Of a DNA stretch of 64,000 nucleotides, positions 62,796-64,000 are shown in pieces. The notes below the pieces were generated by a model, which worked only from the letters and a program-made list of their open reading frames with translations, was not told where the DNA came from and made no database searches. This stretch comes from an uncultured Pseudomonas sp. GTDB taxonomy: Bacteria > Pseudomonadota > Gammaproteobacteria > Pseudomonadales > Pseudomonadaceae. The stretch is from contig CALTWF010000016.1 in assembly GCA_943912755.1 (NCBI GenBank), forward strand, positions 1 to 64,000, read 5' to 3'. The position numbers and the translations under genes are program-made. How positions within the stretch are numbered: the first letter of the stretch is position 1; every line of letters begins with the position of its first letter.

Positions 62796-63380
62796 TCAAC
62801 AGGTTTCGAGGAGAATCCGGCCACGGCTGAGGTCTGCCAGCTGGCGTTGCACGGTGTCGATGTGTTCGGCACCGAGTGCCAGCTGTACGTCGACGCCGTT
62901 GGCGGTGAACGCCTCGGCGAGGATCACCCCGTCGGCCTCCGCGACCCGCAGTTTGAGCAGGGCCAGCTCGCTGAAGGAGCAGCTGCATTTCAGCTCGGTA
63001 CGACTTATCAACAGGCGCTTCGCTGCCTGCTGCAGGCACTTGTTGGCGCCGCCGCCATAGGCCCGGGCGAGGCCGCCAGTGCCTAGCTGGATGCCGCCGT
63101 ACCAGCGGATCACCAGGACCACGACCTGGTCGCAGTCCTGGGCTTCGATAGCGGCGAGGATCGGCCGTCCGGCGGTGCCGCCGGGTTCGCCGTCATCGCT
63201 GCTGCGGTATTGCGCGCCGATCTTCCAGGCCCAGCAGTTGTGGGTGGCGGCCAGGTCACTGTGCTGTTCGAGGAAGGCCTGGGCGTCGGCGGGCGTGCTG
63301 ATCGGCGCGGCGAGGGTGATGAAGCGGCTCTTGCGAATCTCTTCGCGGTATTCGCAGGTGTCGAGCAGGGTAGAAGGCAT
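62796..63380 (-). CDS. yigZ: YigZ/IMPACT family protein
   Basis: Conserved protein of 194 aa. The IMPACT domain (about 1-125) has EIRKSRFITLAAPI, HNCWAWKIG, SSDDGEPGGTAGRPIL and VVVLVIRWYGGIQLGTGGL, a very typical set. The C-terminal DUF1949-type half follows. The start is 11 bases after the TetR stop on the same strand, so the two may share a message. Its molecular role is not settled. Confidence 0.94.
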   Translation of the reverse strand: MPSTLLDTCEYREEIRKSRFITLAAPISTPADAQAFLEQHSDLAATHNCWAWKIGAQYRSSDDGEPGGTAGRPILAAIEAQDCDQVVVLVIRWYGGIQLGTGGLARAYGGGANKCLQQAAKRLLISRTELKCSCSFSELALLKLRVAEADGVILAEAFTANGVDVQLALGAEHIDTVQRQLADLSRGRILLETC

Positions 63381-63391
63381 ACGCGAGGGGT

Positions 63392-64000
63392 TCAGTTCGG
63401 CGGTGTCAGGCCACAGCCCTTGAGGATGATGTGGATAAGGTTGTTGCCGGCTTCTTCCATATCCTGCTTGGTCAGGCGGCTACGGCCGGTGACCTGGCAG
63501 ATCTGCGTGGCGAAGTCGGCATAGTGCTGGGTGCTGCTCCACAGTAGGAAGATCAGGTGTACCGGTTCGATCGGGTCCATCTTGCCGGCGTCGATCCAGG
63601 CCTGGAGTACCGCTGCGCGACCCTTGAACCACTCGCGGTAATCCTGGCTGAAGTAGTCGGTCAGGCAATTCCCGCCGCTGATGATCTCCATGGCGAAGAT
63701 CCGCGAGGCCTGCGGGTTGCGCCGGGAAAACTCCATCTTCGCGCGGATGTACTGGGCCAGGGCCTGGGCCGGGTCGTCCTCGACGCTGAGGGCGTTGAAG
63801 GTGCTGTCCCACAGCTCGATGATGTTGCTCAGTACCGCGATGTACAGCCCCAGCTTGTTGGTGAAGTAGTAGTGCAGGTTGGCCTTGGGCAGCCCGGCGT
63901 TCTGGGCGATGGTGTTCATGCTGGTGCCCTTGAAGCCGTGACGGGCAAATTCGTCCTCGGCGGCCTGGATGATGGCCTGCTCGTTCTTCTGACGGATGCG
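63392..64000 (-). CDS. TetR-family regulator (N-terminus beyond window edge)
   Basis: The frame is open to the right edge (203 codons seen). The HTH is largely present: an N-terminal helix IRQKNEQAIIQAAEDEFARH, then GFKGTSMNTIAQNAGLPKAN and LHYYFTNKLGLY. The C-terminal half, with LWSSTQHYADFATQICQVTG, resembles the RutR-type ligand domain. Probably only the first ten or so residues lie outside. Its target genes would be to the right of the window. Confidence 0.9.
   Translation of the reverse strand, partial: RIRQKNEQAIIQAAEDEFARHGFKGTSMNTIAQNAGLPKANLHYYFTNKLGLYIAVLSNIIELWDSTFNALSVEDDPAQALAQYIRAKMEFSRRNPQASRIFAMEIISGGNCLTDYFSQDYREWFKGRAAVLQAWIDAGKMDPIEPVHLIFLLWSSTQHYADFATQICQVTGRSRLTKQDMEEAGNNLIHIILKGCGLTPPN

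Noticed and set aside
1..64000. tRNA/rRNA genes, prophage or insertion sequences
   Set aside because: No cloverleaf with CCA-type ends, no transposase, integrase or phage structural genes were seen; the only mobile-type sequences are REP elements.

Overview
The window is high-GC (roughly 60-65 %) chromosomal DNA from a Pseudomonas, most likely of the P. putida group or a close relative. The order dsbD - chemoreceptor - gcbA - DUF2333 - Nudix - SUI1 - speA at the left edge matches what I remember of the P. aeruginosa PA4845-PA4839 block. The dispersed GTGGGAGC-type REP palindromes, the cueR-copA-copZ group and the maoC-fabG-thiolase group also fit Pseudomonas. I see no tRNA, rRNA, insertion sequence, prophage or CRISPR array. 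The species call is inference from gene order and motifs, not from a search.

Layout. 1-10.1 kb: conserved housekeeping and signalling genes: DsbD (cut by the edge), a CtpL-like chemoreceptor, the GcbA diguanylate cyclase, a DUF2333 protein, a Nudix hydrolase, a SUI1/YciH factor and biosynthetic arginine decarboxylase. 10.1-20.2 kb: a small anchored protein, a MATE exporter, and the periplasmic surveillance pair alpha-2-macroglobulin lipoprotein (thioester CAEQ) and PbpC (PBP1c). 20.5-24.6 kb: a Gly/Val/Thr-rich repeat lipoprotein followed by an FhaC/ShlB-type outer-membrane transporter, a candidate non-classical two-partner secretion pair. 24.7-25.3 kb: a small DUF3077-like gene behind a strongly structured leader. 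25.3-40.8 kb: a complete Flp/Tad (type IVb) pilus locus with its PprA/PprB control system and a second receiver-only response regulator. 41-43.2 kb: two DUF4136-like lipoproteins, CmoM and a MazG-type pyrophosphohydrolase. 43.5-50 kb: maoC-fabG and a divergent thiolase, a BASS transporter with a divergent AraC regulator, and a RIO-type kinase. 50-53.6 kb: the copper homeostasis group (cueR, copA, a secreted protein, copZ) with two CueR-type operators. 53.7-64 kb: a Bcr/CflA exporter, a quinone oxidoreductase beside a LysR regulator, an ArsR-like regulator, adenosine deaminase, a cytosine-deaminase-family hydrolase (8-oxoguanine deaminase type), an SDR/MerR pair, a small membrane protein, a YigZ/IMPACT protein and a TetR regulator cut by the right edge.

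How the genes work together. From 20.5 to 40.8 kb almost everything concerns the cell surface. The Tad machine has a prepilin (Flp), pseudopilin (TadF), prepilin peptidase (FppA), secretin (RcpA), assembly ATPase (TadA), platform proteins (TadB, TadC), localisation factor (TadZ), pilotin-like lipoprotein (TadD), RcpC and TadG. It is bounded on one side by the repeat-lipoprotein/TpsB-like pair and contains the PprA sensor kinase and PprB regulator. PprB is known in P. aeruginosa to switch on Tad pili and other adhesins, so the repeat protein and its transporter could be co-regulated adhesive components; this is inference from proximity. The unit lies between two blocks of ordinary core genes, so it is probably an accessory surface-adhesion module.

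The most promising undescribed items are the repeat lipoprotein/TpsB-like pair, the receiver-only regulator downstream of flp, the branched leader upstream of the DUF3077-like gene, and the nested REP palindromes between the tad operon and pprB.
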